Source of the DNA: Deltaproteobacteria bacterium
Lineage (GTDB): Bacteria > Desulfobacterota > SM23-61
Length of the DNA stretch: 14,439 nt
NCBI GenBank assembly: GCA_026388915.1
Contig: JAPLIW010000455.1
Location: 1-14,439 of the forward strand
Direction of reading: 5' to 3'
Shown here: one piece after another, positions 1 through 6,832 of the stretch
Position numbering within the stretch: position 1 is the stretch's first letter
Layout of the letters: each line of letters starts with the position of its first letter
Translations under genes and position numbers: made by a program
The notes under the pieces: model-generated
The model's database searches: none
Told to the model about the DNA's origin: nothing
Seen by the model: the letters and a program-made list of their open reading frames with translations, nothing else

Positions 1-59
1 GCTCTTTTTTTAATTTTCCCGATGAATTTTCATATATAATTATTATGGGCCTGTAAACA

Positions 60-141
60 CAAAAAGGATAGGGCGAGTTTTCAAAAAAACGTTCCATGAC
101 CATCGCCCGACGGGGCCTCTTGCGGGGAGCCAAAAAGGTAA
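60..141 (+). other. Possible structured RNA or leader, unidentified
   Basis: Two consecutive helices can be drawn: GGGCGA at 71-76 with TCGCCC at 103-108, then a bulged helix of 114-119 with 125-131. The string AAAAAGG occurs on both sides, at about 61 and 133. It matches no riboswitch consensus that I could recall (GEMM, ykkC, ZTP, glutamine were considered). No gene follows closely; the nearest intact start is at 710. It may be chance folding of a spacer. Confidence 0.2.
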
Positions 142-212
142 GAAAACCATCATATGGCCCAGAAATGGTTTGACTTTTTTCTGTGAATCAAGGGATCATC
201 CCAATATGCCTA

Positions 213-247
213 AATCCGAAATCTGCAATCTGAAATCCGAAATCAAA
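213..247. repeat. Heptamer array A (AATCYGM-type)
   Basis: Five consecutive 7-nt units read AATCCGA, AATCTGC, AATCTGA, AATCCGA and AATCAAA. The period of seven is exact, with no spacers. The same kind of degenerate heptamer array occurs at 9728, 10808, 11776 and 13214. Here it lies in a gene-free stretch, and no function can be assigned. Confidence 0.7.
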
Positions 248-368
248 TTGGGGGTTGTCTCTGGCTTCCATTCGTTAGAAAATAGCCATCAACCTCCCCT
301 GTCGCCAATTCGAAGGAGGACCCTGGCGGTCAGGGGGTGGTTGTAAGGGTACCGGCAAGAGGAGCCGA

Positions 369-488
369 ATGGGCGAATGCAGGCAGGCTTTGCTCTTTGA
401 CCCCCCATACTGCAAAGCCCATTACAACCCGGCCGTGGCCTATCGCTTAAAGAATAACCGGTAACATGCCGAATATCATTTTGAACGG
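369..488 (+). pseudogene. TPR-repeat fragment, decayed
   Basis: An ATG at 369, preceded by AAGAGGAG at 357-364, opens a 31-residue frame that stops at 462-464. Its peptide contains ALLFDPPYCKAHYN followed by AVAYRLKNN. This fits the tetratricopeptide consensus well (xALxxDPxYxxAHYNLAxAYxLK). Reading through the TAA gives HAEYHFER, which fits the next TPR helix, then a second in-frame stop at 486-488. I infer the end of a lost TPR-protein gene with two in-frame stops. A functional 31-residue peptide is possible but less likely. Sequence 5' of about 370 shows no TPR likeness. Confidence 0.45.
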
Positions 489-540
489 TAGCCCAGCCGG
501 GTCATCCAGGCTCCCTGGAGAGGGCCAAACCAAGCCAATC

Positions 541-677
541 TTGATGAATTCGTAAAATGTCGAAATTCCATAGAATTCGTCATTCCGGCGAAAGCCGGAA
601 TCCAGTTATTTCAAGATGTTCTGGACCCCGGCTTTCGCCGGGGTGACGCTCCAAGAGACTTTTTACGAGACCATCAA
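541..677. repeat. Palindromic MITE-like element with double hairpin
   Basis: The outer arms 541-561 and 657-677 are inverted copies matching at 17 of 21 positions. The inner arms 578-605 and 621-648 are 28-nt inverted copies matching at 24 of 28. Each inner arm is itself a hairpin around GAAA (or TTTC on the other arm). The four differences between arms are paired changes that keep both stems: ATTCCGGC/GCCGGAAT against ACCCCGGC/GCCGGGGT. AATCTT flanks the element at 537-542 and 676-681, a possible target duplication. This resembles the widespread family with CGTCATTCCSGCGAAAGC arms. Its right end lies 32 nt before the patatin start, so it probably lies in that gene's leader or promoter region. 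Confidence 0.75.
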
Positions 678-709
678 TCTTAAACGAAGACGGAGGTTCG
701 AACGGGGCC

Positions 710-2125
710 ATGGAAAAGCGAAAGATCCATCGGCTGTTTTGGTTCGGGTTTTTCCTCGCCGCTCTTTTTAGCTTGAGCTGCGCCCACTATCCCCCCAACC
801 ACTTTCTGACCGAGGTTTCCCCGGAAGGGGGCTACCGGCTCAAAAACCCGGAGCGGATCGACCGGTCGGACGAGTTGCTGCTGGTCCTCACCTTTTCCGG
901 GGGAGGGACGCGGGCCGCGGCCCTGGCCTACGGAGTCATGGAGCAGCTCGCCCAGACGGAAATCACCCTGGGAGGCCGGAAAAGATCCTTGCTGGATGAA
1001 GTGGACGCCATCTCGGGCGTTTCCGGCGGCAGTTTCACGGCGGCCTACTATGGGCTTTTTGGCCGGAGAATCTTCGAGGACTTTGAAACCCGCTTTCTCA
1101 AGAAGAATATCCAGAAGGACCTTGTCCTGGAAGGCATCGACCTGGGGAACTGGTTCCGGCTTTCTTCCAGCAATTTCGGACGCAGCGACTTGGCGGCCGA
1201 GTACTACGATAAGAACATATTCGATGGGAAAACTTTCGGCGACATATTGTCCCAGGGAGGCCCCCTCATCCTGATCAATGCCACGGACCTGGTTTTGGGA
1301 AGCCATTTCACTTTCTCCCAGGATATGTTTGACCTCCTTTGTTCCGACGTGAGCCGCTATTCCGTATCCCGCGCGGTGGCCGCTTCTTCGGCCGTGCCGG
1401 GCCTTTTAACCCCCATCACCCTTTACAATTATGCCGGGACTTGTAATTATGAACCCGCCCCTTGGATGAAAAAGGCATTGGAGGAACCCGCCGCTTCCCG
1501 CAGGCGAACCCAGCTGGCCCAGAATTATTATTCCTATCTGGATTCGAAGAAGAGACCCTATATCCACCTGGTGGACGGAGGCCCTTCGGACAATCTGGGC
1601 CTGAGGGGGGCCATCGACCGGCTGAATCCCATGGGCGATATTTGGCCGTCTCTTCAATACATGCGGTGGGAAAACACCCGCAAGGTCGTCTTCATCCTGG
1701 TGAATGCCGAGAAGGAGACCGATTCCGGGTCCGATCAACTGGAGAGAACGCTGACCAGCGGGCAGGTTTTAAAGTACATAACCAATATTCCCATCACCCG
1801 GTTCAACTTCGAAACCATCGAGCTGTTCAAGGAAAATGCCCGGAGGTGGATCGAAGAGATCCGCTCCCAGAGATGCGTGGGCAAGAAACCGGAGAGCCCG
1901 GCTGTTGCCGCCGAGCAAAAGCCCGATCCCTGCGGCGACATTGAGTTCTATCTCATCGAGGTCGATTTCGATTCCCTTACGGAAAAAGGCGAACGTTCCT
2001 ACTTCAAAAATTTGCCCACCTCCTTCCATTTGTCCTTTGAAGCGGTGGACCTGTTGCGGGCCGCCGGCCGGCGGGTTTTGATTCATTCTCCGGAATTTCA
2101 AAGGCTGCTGCGGGATCTGGAGTAA
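710..2125 (+). CDS. Patatin-like phospholipase, predicted lipoprotein
   Basis: This is a 471-residue serine acyl hydrolase of the patatin family, expected to cleave acyl esters of phospholipids or related lipids. Residues 8-24 form a lipoprotein signal ending in LFSLSC, so Cys24 is the likely lipidated residue and the enzyme is probably membrane-anchored on the periplasmic side. The oxyanion loop GGGTRA starts at residue 64. The nucleophile elbow G-V-S-G-G has Ser105, and the dyad Asp289 sits in VDGGPSDNLG. All catalytic elements are intact. The N-terminal half is the core; the C-terminal 160 residues are less conserved. GGAGG at 692-696 precedes the ATG by 13 nt, slightly long. The secreted CAP-domain gene follows after 12 nt, so the two are probably cotranscribed. 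The substrate is not predictable. Confidence 0.9.
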   Translation: MEKRKIHRLFWFGFFLAALFSLSCAHYPPNHFLTEVSPEGGYRLKNPERIDRSDELLLVLTFSGGGTRAAALAYGVMEQLAQTEITLGGRKRSLLDEVDAISGVSGGSFTAAYYGLFGRRIFEDFETRFLKKNIQKDLVLEGIDLGNWFRLSSSNFGRSDLAAEYYDKNIFDGKTFGDILSQGGPLILINATDLVLGSHFTFSQDMFDLLCSDVSRYSVSRAVAASSAVPGLLTPITLYNYAGTCNYEPAPWMKKALEEPAASRRRTQLAQNYYSYLDSKKRPYIHLVDGGPSDNLGLRGAIDRLNPMGDIWPSLQYMRWENTRKVVFILVNAEKETDSGSDQLERTLTSGQVLKYITNIPITRFNFETIELFKENARRWIEEIRSQRCVGKKPESPAVAAEQKPDPCGDIEFYLIEVDFDSLTEKGERSYFKNLPTSFHLSFEAVDLLRAAGRRVLIHSPEFQRLLRDLE

Positions 2126-2137
2126 GGTGGGAGGATT

Positions 2138-2956
2138 ATGCCTTTCTGGTGGATTGTTTCCTGTTTCGCCCTCCTGAGCATCCTCCCTCCGGAACTTATG
2201 GCCCAGTCTCCAGAAACCGCATCGAAGACGCAGGGAGGCGAACCGGATCAGGAGTCCGGCTGGAACCTCTCCAGGCTGGATACGGCCAGGACCATCGCTT
2301 ATTTGAATGACCTGGAAAAGCAAGTCGTTCTGGAATTGAACAAGGTCCGGTCCGATCCAGGCCGATACGCCCGGTCCTTCCTGATCCCCCAGAGAAAATA
2401 TTACGCCGGCCAAGAGCTCATTTATCCCGGGGAAATTGCCATCCGGACCCGGGAAGGAATCCATGCCTTCGAGGAGTGCACCCAAGTCCTGGGGAAGACG
2501 AAGCCGATGGGAATTTTGACCCCCAAGGCAGGATTAGCCAGGGCCGCTCGGGATCATGTGCTGGATCAGTCGAAAACCGGCCAGACCGGCCATGAGGGAA
2601 GGGATCACAGCAATGTTTCCGGGCGGGCCAATCGCTATGGGCGATGGAACGGAAAAATCGGGGAAAACATTCAATACGGACACGCGGCCGCGGCCCGAAT
2701 TGTATCTTCCCTGTTGATCGACGACGGCGTCCCTTCGAGGGGACACCGGAAAATCATTCTGGAACCCCTCTTCCGCAACGCCGGGGTGGCTTTCGGGCCC
2801 CACCCGAAATTTAGAAACATGTGCGTTATCGTCTTTGCAGCTGAGTACGCCGACGGGGGAGCCAAGAATTCTCCTCAGGCGCTTCGCAAAACTTGCAGAC
2901 CCATTTCTTCATCATTTCATGGGGGCCTCATCCATCCATGCCCCTCTCGCCTTTAG
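2138..2956 (+). CDS. Secreted CAP (SCP/PR1-like) domain protein
   Basis: This 272-residue protein starts with a Sec signal peptide (residues 1-22, likely cut after LMA). A CAP domain spans about residues 58-240. The CAP cavity residues are present: His140, His152 in TGHEG, Glu176 in GENI, and His203 in SRGHR. Bacterial CAP proteins are secreted and mostly of unknown activity; lipid binding and proteolysis have both been reported in the superfamily. The ATG follows GGTGGGAGG directly, with GGAGG only 3 nt upstream. The gene sits 12 nt behind the patatin gene, which suggests a joint envelope or extracellular role. The last 30 residues after FAAEYADGG are basic, proline/cysteine-bearing and unlike the domain. 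The stop at 2954-2956 directly abuts the direct repeat of the foldback element, so the tail may have been altered by insertion. Confidence 0.82.
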   Translation: MPFWWIVSCFALLSILPPELMAQSPETASKTQGGEPDQESGWNLSRLDTARTIAYLNDLEKQVVLELNKVRSDPGRYARSFLIPQRKYYAGQELIYPGEIAIRTREGIHAFEECTQVLGKTKPMGILTPKAGLARAARDHVLDQSKTGQTGHEGRDHSNVSGRANRYGRWNGKIGENIQYGHAAAARIVSSLLIDDGVPSRGHRKIILEPLFRNAGVAFGPHPKFRNMCVIVFAAEYADGGAKNSPQALRKTCRPISSSFHGGLIHPCPSRL

Positions 2957-3316
2957 GGCAAACAATTCTTGCCCACCCCCAGTTTTTGAGGAAAGAACCC
3001 ATGGCCGGGAAAAATCCGGAAGAGAGAGGGGGTATCCCATGGGGTTCAGGCTGAAGGAATTCGGATCATCATCCTAAGGCGGTGATTCTTTCATTGGGCC
3101 GGGCCTGTCCGGGGGAGATTCGCAAGGAGAGATGGTTTAGCCCCGTCTTGCCTCTAGAGCTATTTCCTCGCAGGCCTCTCTTTGCGGAAGACAGGCGGGG
3201 AGGTGATTAGAAAACGATGATCCCGCCGAGCCTGATGATCCGAATTTCTTCAGCCTGAACCCCAACGAGCACAAAAAGCTGCGGATGGGTAAGGCAAACA
3301 ATTCGGCAAACAATTC
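2957..3316. mobile_element. Foldback (MITE-like) element with TIRs and 12-bp direct repeats
   Basis: GGCAAACAATTC lies at 2957-2968 and again twice in tandem at 3293-3304 and 3305-3316. Directly inside are terminal inverted repeats: 2969-2988 starts TTGCCCACCCCCAG and the complement of 3272-3292 starts TTACCCATCCGCAG, with 3 mismatches and one gap over about 20 nt. Further in, 3041-3070 and 3234-3263 are 30-nt inverted copies with one mismatch. The core 3071-3233 holds more partial inverted matches (for example near 3119 and 3180). No transposase frame fits inside. I infer a non-autonomous transposon that duplicated its target. A 12-bp duplication is unusual, and the tandem extra copy needs explaining. 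This fills the whole gene-free stretch after the CAP gene. Confidence 0.6.
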
Positions 3317-3318
3317 GG

Positions 3319-3347
3319 TTGACACTGCGGGGGAATTTTTATACCTT
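3319..3347 (+). promoter_or_regulatory. Promoter candidate for the HD-domain gene
   Basis: TTGACA at 3319-3324 is a perfect -35 box. A 17-nt spacer leads to TACCTT at 3342-3347 as a weak -10. It begins 3 nt after the direct repeat bordering the foldback element and would give a 5' leader of about 200 nt containing both decamer repeats. Confidence 0.45.
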
Positions 3348-3399
3348 GAACTCAGTTGCTTTTCCTATGCTTAGGAAATTATGAAAATCTTTCTTTTCA

Positions 3400-3504
3400 T
3401 CCGTGTTTATCTGTGTTCATCCGCGTCCCATTAGGTCGTTTGTCTTTGAGTCTTCTGCAAATATAAAATCTGTGTTCATCTGTGTTTATCTGTGTCCCAT
3501 TAGG
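3400..3504. repeat. Decamer arrays (TCYGTGTTYA-type), two blocks
   Basis: Block one is TCCGTGTTTA, TCTGTGTTCA, TCCGCGTCCC at 3400-3429. Block two is TCTGTGTTCA, TCTGTGTTTA, TCTGTGTCCC at 3469-3498. Each has an exact period of ten and each is followed by ATTAGG. The first 29 nt of block two recur exactly at 13270-13298. The blocks lie in the leader of the HD-domain gene. They could encode an RNA structure or be selfish repeats; nothing in the sequence decides. Confidence 0.7.
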
Positions 3505-3553
3505 TTTTTTATCGGAACGAACGGCGATTTCAATTTCCCGGAGGATTTTCATC

Positions 3554-4132
3554 ATGGGAGAAAAGGTTCCCACCCGCGAAGAGGCCCTGAAACTTCTTCA
3601 CCAGTATTTTGAAACCGACAGTCTGCGCAAGCACGCCTACGCGGTCGAAGGGGTCATGCGCTATATCGCCCGGAAGCGGGGCGAGGATGTGGAGAAATGG
3701 GGGATCGTCGGCCTGATCCATGACCTCGATTACGAGAAATTCCCGGACCAGCACTGCGGGAAGACCCGGGAGATCCTGGAAAAGGAGGGCTGGGCGGAGG
3801 AATACATCCGGGCGGCCGTTTCTCACGGGTGGGGAATATGCTCCGAGGTAGAGCCCCAGACCGTGCTGGAGAAAACCCTGTATGCCATCGATGAGCTTAC
3901 CGGGCTGGTGGTCACCACCGCTTTGATACGCCCCTCCAAAAGTGTAATGGATGTAGCGCTGAAATCCGTAAAGAACAAATGGAAAGACAAACGGTTTGCC
4001 GCGGGCGTCGACCGTTCCATCATCGAGAAAGGGGCGGCCATGCTGGGAGTCCCCCTGGAGGAACTGATCGAGGACACCATCAAAGGGATGCAGGAGGTCG
4101 CCGAGTCGATCGGACTGAAAGGAGTTTCCTGA
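3554..4132 (+). CDS. HD-domain protein, putative phosphohydrolase
   Basis: This 192-residue, all-helical HD-superfamily protein is probably a cytoplasmic metal-dependent phosphohydrolase acting on a nucleotide or similar phosphate ester. The metal ligands are visible: His27, the HD pair His56-Asp57 in GLIHDLDYEKFP, His91 in SHGWG, and Asp113 in AIDELTG. The start at 3554 is chosen because GGAGG at 3540-3544 lies 9 nt upstream. The frame extends farther 5' but runs into the decamer repeats, giving unconvincing protein. The gene stands alone: a putative TTGACA promoter lies 230 nt upstream, and 183 nt separate it from the next gene. Such short stand-alone HD proteins are common in anaerobes, and their substrates are generally unknown. 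Confidence 0.85.
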   Translation: MGEKVPTREEALKLLHQYFETDSLRKHAYAVEGVMRYIARKRGEDVEKWGIVGLIHDLDYEKFPDQHCGKTREILEKEGWAEEYIRAAVSHGWGICSEVEPQTVLEKTLYAIDELTGLVVTTALIRPSKSVMDVALKSVKNKWKDKRFAAGVDRSIIEKGAAMLGVPLEELIEDTIKGMQEVAESIGLKGVS

Positions 4133-4243
4133 ACCATAGAAGGACCCTCCTGTCCGAAGATTCGCCAGGCAGGGGGCCCACCTGTTTTTATCCGCTGATT
4201 CCTCCCGCCCGTCTTCCTTTCCGAAGCCGTCTGGACGATTTTT

Positions 4244-4271
4244 TTGATCCTTCGGCCCTTTTGAGATAAAA
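4244..4271 (+). promoter_or_regulatory. Possible promoter of the Smr-phosphatase pair
   Basis: TTGATC at 4244-4249 and TAAAAT at 4266-4271 are separated by 16 nt and lie 45 nt before the Smr start. The boxes are reasonable but not perfect; no other candidate stands out in the 183-nt gap. Confidence 0.35.
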
Positions 4272-4315
4272 TAATTCCAGATGGTGGAAAATGCTTTCCT
4301 GGAAAGGGATCGGCG

Positions 4316-5068
4316 ATGAAATCTCCCAAGTCCACCCTCTGCTTAAAATCCTTCGAAGAAATGAAGGATCTCCTCAAGGCCAAATCCATCTCCTTCCCCG
4401 AAGCTCCCATCCTTTCTTCGCGGGAAAACGAACCGCCCCCTTCCCACATTCCCCTTCGAGGGGGGAGGGCGCGGGTGGGAGGGATTGATCAGGATCCGGG
4501 CCCTGAGTCGGATGAAAAACTGTTCAAGCAGGCCATGGAAGGGGTAAGCCGTATCCCCCGACCCAACTTCGTCGAAAGAGGGCTTCCCCCACCCCTTCCG
4601 GAAAAGCCCGAATCCCTGGGCGAGGTTGAACCTCTCTTGAAGCTGAAAGACCTGGTGCAGCATGGGGTGGGGTTCGAGGTCGCCGACACTCCCGAATACA
4701 TCGAAGGCACCATGTACTGCGTCCCCCCGGACGTCGCCCGCCGCCTGCATCAGGGGGATTTTTCCATCCAGGCTTACATCAATCTTCACCGGTTCAAGGT
4801 GGCCGCCGCCAGGGAAGCCTTTGAGCGCTTCATCAAGTGGGCGGTGACCACGGGAAAAACCGGGGTTCTTATCATTCACGGCCGGGGGCTCTCTTCTCCC
4901 TCGGAACCCGTCTTGAAGCAGAAGGTGGTGGAATGGCTCACCCGGGGTCCCTGGAGGAAATGGGTGGTGGCCTATGCCTCGGCCCGGTCCTGCGACGGAG
5001 GCGCGGGGGCGACTTACGTCCTCCTGCGGAGGCGCCCGGTTTCCAAGCGGCTCAAAAAATCGAGGTAG
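4316..5068 (+). CDS. Smr-domain protein with long N-terminal extension
   Basis: This 250-residue protein ends in an Smr (small MutS-related) domain at about residues 153-238, a nuclease or nucleic-acid-binding fold. Visible motifs are INLHRFKVAAAREAFERF at 155-172, in place of the usual xDLHGxxxxEA, then IIHGRGLSSP at 186-195 with the HGxG signature, and GGAGATYVLLRR at 228-239. The glycine after the first LH is replaced by arginine, so catalytic competence is uncertain. Residues 1-115 have no recognisable fold and are rich in charged and proline residues. Residues 44-57 are encoded by a GC-rich repeat and look like an insert. AAAGGGA lies 6 nt before the ATG. The phosphatase gene follows after 8 nt. 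A cytoplasmic nucleic-acid role is likely but unspecified. Confidence 0.85.
   Translation: MKSPKSTLCLKSFEEMKDLLKAKSISFPEAPILSSRENEPPPSHIPLRGGRARVGGIDQDPGPESDEKLFKQAMEGVSRIPRPNFVERGLPPPLPEKPESLGEVEPLLKLKDLVQHGVGFEVADTPEYIEGTMYCVPPDVARRLHQGDFSIQAYINLHRFKVAAAREAFERFIKWAVTTGKTGVLIIHGRGLSSPSEPVLKQKVVEWLTRGPWRKWVVAYASARSCDGGAGATYVLLRRRPVSKRLKKSR
4441..4486. repeat. GC-rich palindromic repeat inside the Smr gene
   Basis: A hairpin (CCCCT, TCG, AGGGG at 4451-4463) is followed by GGGAGGGCGCGGGTGGGAGGG. This arrangement is typical of the widespread intergenic repeat whose other strand reads like CCCACCC, CCCTCCCC, CTCGAAGGGG. A related but not identical hairpin repeat lies at 9498-9535. Here the repeat is in frame and encodes a PLRGGRARVGG-like peptide in the N-terminal linker of the protein. 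Confidence 0.5.
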
Positions 5069-5076
5069 GATAGGAA

Positions 5077-5634
5077 ATGAAATTCAGCCTCCCCTTCGAA
5101 CATACCTACTGGGTCCTCCCCGGAAAGCTTCTGGCCGGCCCCTACCCGGGAAGCCATGATCCGGGTGAAGCCCTCCACCGGTTGAGAGCGCTGGTTCAAT
5201 GCGGAATCCGCCGGGTCATCAACCTGATGGATGAAGAGGAAATCCGGCAGGCCGATCCTCCCTTTCTTCCCTACGCCGAAACCCTGACTCGCCTGGGAGA
5301 GGAAATGGGAATTCAAGTCTCCTCGATCCGAATGGTGATCCGGGAGCAGGACCGCCCTTCACCGGAGGTCATGAACGCCACCCTGGATGAAATGGAACGA
5401 TCCATAGCCGCCGGTCGCCCGGTTTACGTCCATTGCTGGGGAGGAAGGGGGCGGACCGGGGTGGTGGTGGGATGCCACCTGGTCCGCTGGGGTTTATCCG
5501 GTGAAGAGGGGTTGAAAAGGCTGGATGAACTGCGGCAGAGCGCCTCGAATGGCCACCTCCCCTCCCCCAAAACCGAGGCCCAGAAGGAATTTGTGCGCTG
5601 CTGGAGGCGTTGGGATCGAAGAGGCGTTTTGTAG
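5077..5634 (+). CDS. Dual-specificity/tyrosine-type protein phosphatase
   Basis: This 185-residue cysteine-dependent phosphatase carries the active-site loop HCWGGRGRTG, with Cys120 nucleophile and Arg126 (C-x5-R-T). Asp92 in REQDRPSP is the likely general acid. Length and motif order fit atypical dual-specificity phosphatases, which act on phosphoproteins, phosphoinositides or sugar phosphates; the substrate is open. No signal peptide is seen, so it is cytoplasmic. The ATG lies 8 nt behind the Smr stop, with AGGATAGG between them, implying translational coupling. The last codons run into a repeat: the TAG stop at 5632-5634 belongs to GTAGGGGCGG, the head of a hairpin repeat. The true ancestral C-terminus may therefore have been slightly different. 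Confidence 0.88.
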   Translation: MKFSLPFEHTYWVLPGKLLAGPYPGSHDPGEALHRLRALVQCGIRRVINLMDEEEIRQADPPFLPYAETLTRLGEEMGIQVSSIRMVIREQDRPSPEVMNATLDEMERSIAAGRPVYVHCWGGRGRTGVVVGCHLVRWGLSGEEGLKRLDELRQSASNGHLPSPKTEAQKEFVRCWRRWDRRGVL

Positions 5635-5703
5635 GGGCGGTTCATGAATCGCCCCCAGGAAATTTCCTTTGGGTTCCGCGTAGGGGCGGTTCGCGAACCG
5701 CCT
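5631..5703. repeat. Tandem hairpin repeats between convergent genes
   Basis: GTAGGGGCGGTTC occurs at 5631 and 5680. Copy one folds as GGGGCGGTTC, AT, GAATCGCCCC (5634-5655, one G-T pair). Copy two contains the perfect palindrome GGCGGTTC, GC, GAACCGCC. The palindrome GGAAATTTCC lies between them at 5658-5667. The position between converging transcripts suits a bidirectional transcription stop, but no T-run follows. The 122-nt convergent gap holds no gene. Confidence 0.6.
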
Positions 5704-5756
5704 TTACTGCCGCACCGAAAATTGATTATTTCCACCTGGGGAGAAAATTTTCCGGA

Positions 5757-6830
5757 TCAGGAGGATTGCCGGGCAAACTCATAAGCCCGGATCAGCCCCT
5801 CGGCCTCCTCCTCGGGGCTGGGCCACCCCTTGGCCCGCTTTTTTCCCGCCTGCCCCAACGAATTCCTCAAATCCTCATCATCAATCAAGCGCAAGGCCTG
5901 CTTGATGAAATCCTCCGGATCTTGAGGGTTGAAGAGGATGCCGGACGGGTCATCTCCCTTCTCCCCCAGAACCGGACCGCGGTTCCCCGGAATGTCCGAG
6001 GCGAGCAGGGGTCTTCCCGCGGCCATGCCTTCCAGGAGGGCGTTGGCCAGCCCTTCGGAAAAAGAGGCGTTTAAGACCCCGTCCGCCGCTTCATAAGCCG
6101 AGCGCATGGCCGCGGGGGGAATCGGGTTAATCCAGCGGGCAAAGGATGCCAACCGTATGATCTCTTTTTCGAACTGCGCCGCGTAATCGGTGTCCAAAGC
6201 CGGGCCGGCAAAAACCGCCCGCAGGTGAGGCCTGAGGGAATGGACCTTTTCCAGGTTCCGCAGGCATTCGAGATTTCCTTTTACCGGTCGGATTCCCGCC
6301 GGGAACAAAAAGAGGATGCTCCCCGGACGACACCCGCCAATTTCTCTCAAGCGGATGTTTTCCTCCCCGAACCAGGCCACCGATTTCGGCACGGAAAAAA
6401 TGCGCCCACGGGCCCGGGGCAGGATCTCTTCCAATCGCTGACGGGTCGCGGGTCCCTGGGCAATGATCGCCCGGGACCTCTCGAAAATTTTAAGAATGAC
6501 CTCTCTCCGGGGACCTTCGCTAAGGTCCCCGTTTATGTCCGTCCCCGCGGGAGACACGACCAGGTGAATCCAAACCCTTGAATGCACCCCTGCGGGGCCT
6601 AAGAGCAGGCCCCCCGACCGGAGGGCGTGGTGGGCGTGGATGAGGTCGGGACGGAAGCGGTCCATCTCCTCATACAGAGCAGAAGCTGGCAGGCCCTGGG
6701 TCGCCATCACTTTCACGGCGATTCTTTTTTCCTCCAGAGCCCGGCGCCAGCGTTCGGCGGTCATCGCATTTCCGGTAACCGACGGAAACGCACTGGGAGT
6801 CAGGAGGAGGAGGCGACTTGGGGGTTTCAA
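5757..6830 (-). CDS. GT4-type glycosyltransferase
   Basis: This 357-residue GT-B fold glycosyltransferase transfers a sugar from a nucleotide-sugar donor with retention, as GT4 enzymes do. The C-terminal donor half shows RPVKG (Arg181, Lys184) and the EX7E signature in FSEGLANALLEGMA (Glu259, Glu267). The N-terminal half shows PDLIHAHHA and a GTDIN loop, in the style of GLT1D1-like proteins. No membrane segment is present, so it is cytoplasmic or peripheral. The start is TTG at 6830, supported by GGAG at 6842-6839, 8 nt away; no better start lies near. It is the last gene of the operon, 2 nt behind the deacetylase stop. Donor and acceptor are unknown. Context suggests an N-acetylated sugar product that the neighbouring enzyme deacetylates. 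Confidence 0.87.
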   Translation of the reverse strand: MKPPSRLLLLTPSAFPSVTGNAMTAERWRRALEEKRIAVKVMATQGLPASALYEEMDRFRPDLIHAHHALRSGGLLLGPAGVHSRVWIHLVVSPAGTDINGDLSEGPRREVILKIFERSRAIIAQGPATRQRLEEILPRARGRIFSVPKSVAWFGEENIRLREIGGCRPGSILFLFPAGIRPVKGNLECLRNLEKVHSLRPHLRAVFAGPALDTDYAAQFEKEIIRLASFARWINPIPPAAMRSAYEAADGVLNASFSEGLANALLEGMAAGRPLLASDIPGNRGPVLGEKGDDPSGILFNPQDPEDFIKQALRLIDDEDLRNSLGQAGKKRAKGWPSPEEEAEGLIRAYEFARQSS

Positions 6831-6832
6831 TC

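Noticed and set aside
60..141. Cyclic di-GMP (GEMM) or other known riboswitch
   Set aside because: The conserved GEMM core (such as GACGCAAAGCC) is missing and no gene follows within reach.
170..198. TTGACT at 170-175 as a promoter
   Set aside because: No acceptable -10 hexamer lies 16-18 nt downstream.
680..1306. Minus-strand frame of 208 codons opposite the patatin gene
   Set aside because: It is antisense to a gene with full patatin motifs, has no ribosome site and no recognisable domain.
213..3504. CRISPR array as explanation for the short tandem repeats
   Set aside because: Units are 7-10 nt without unique spacers, and no cas gene is present.
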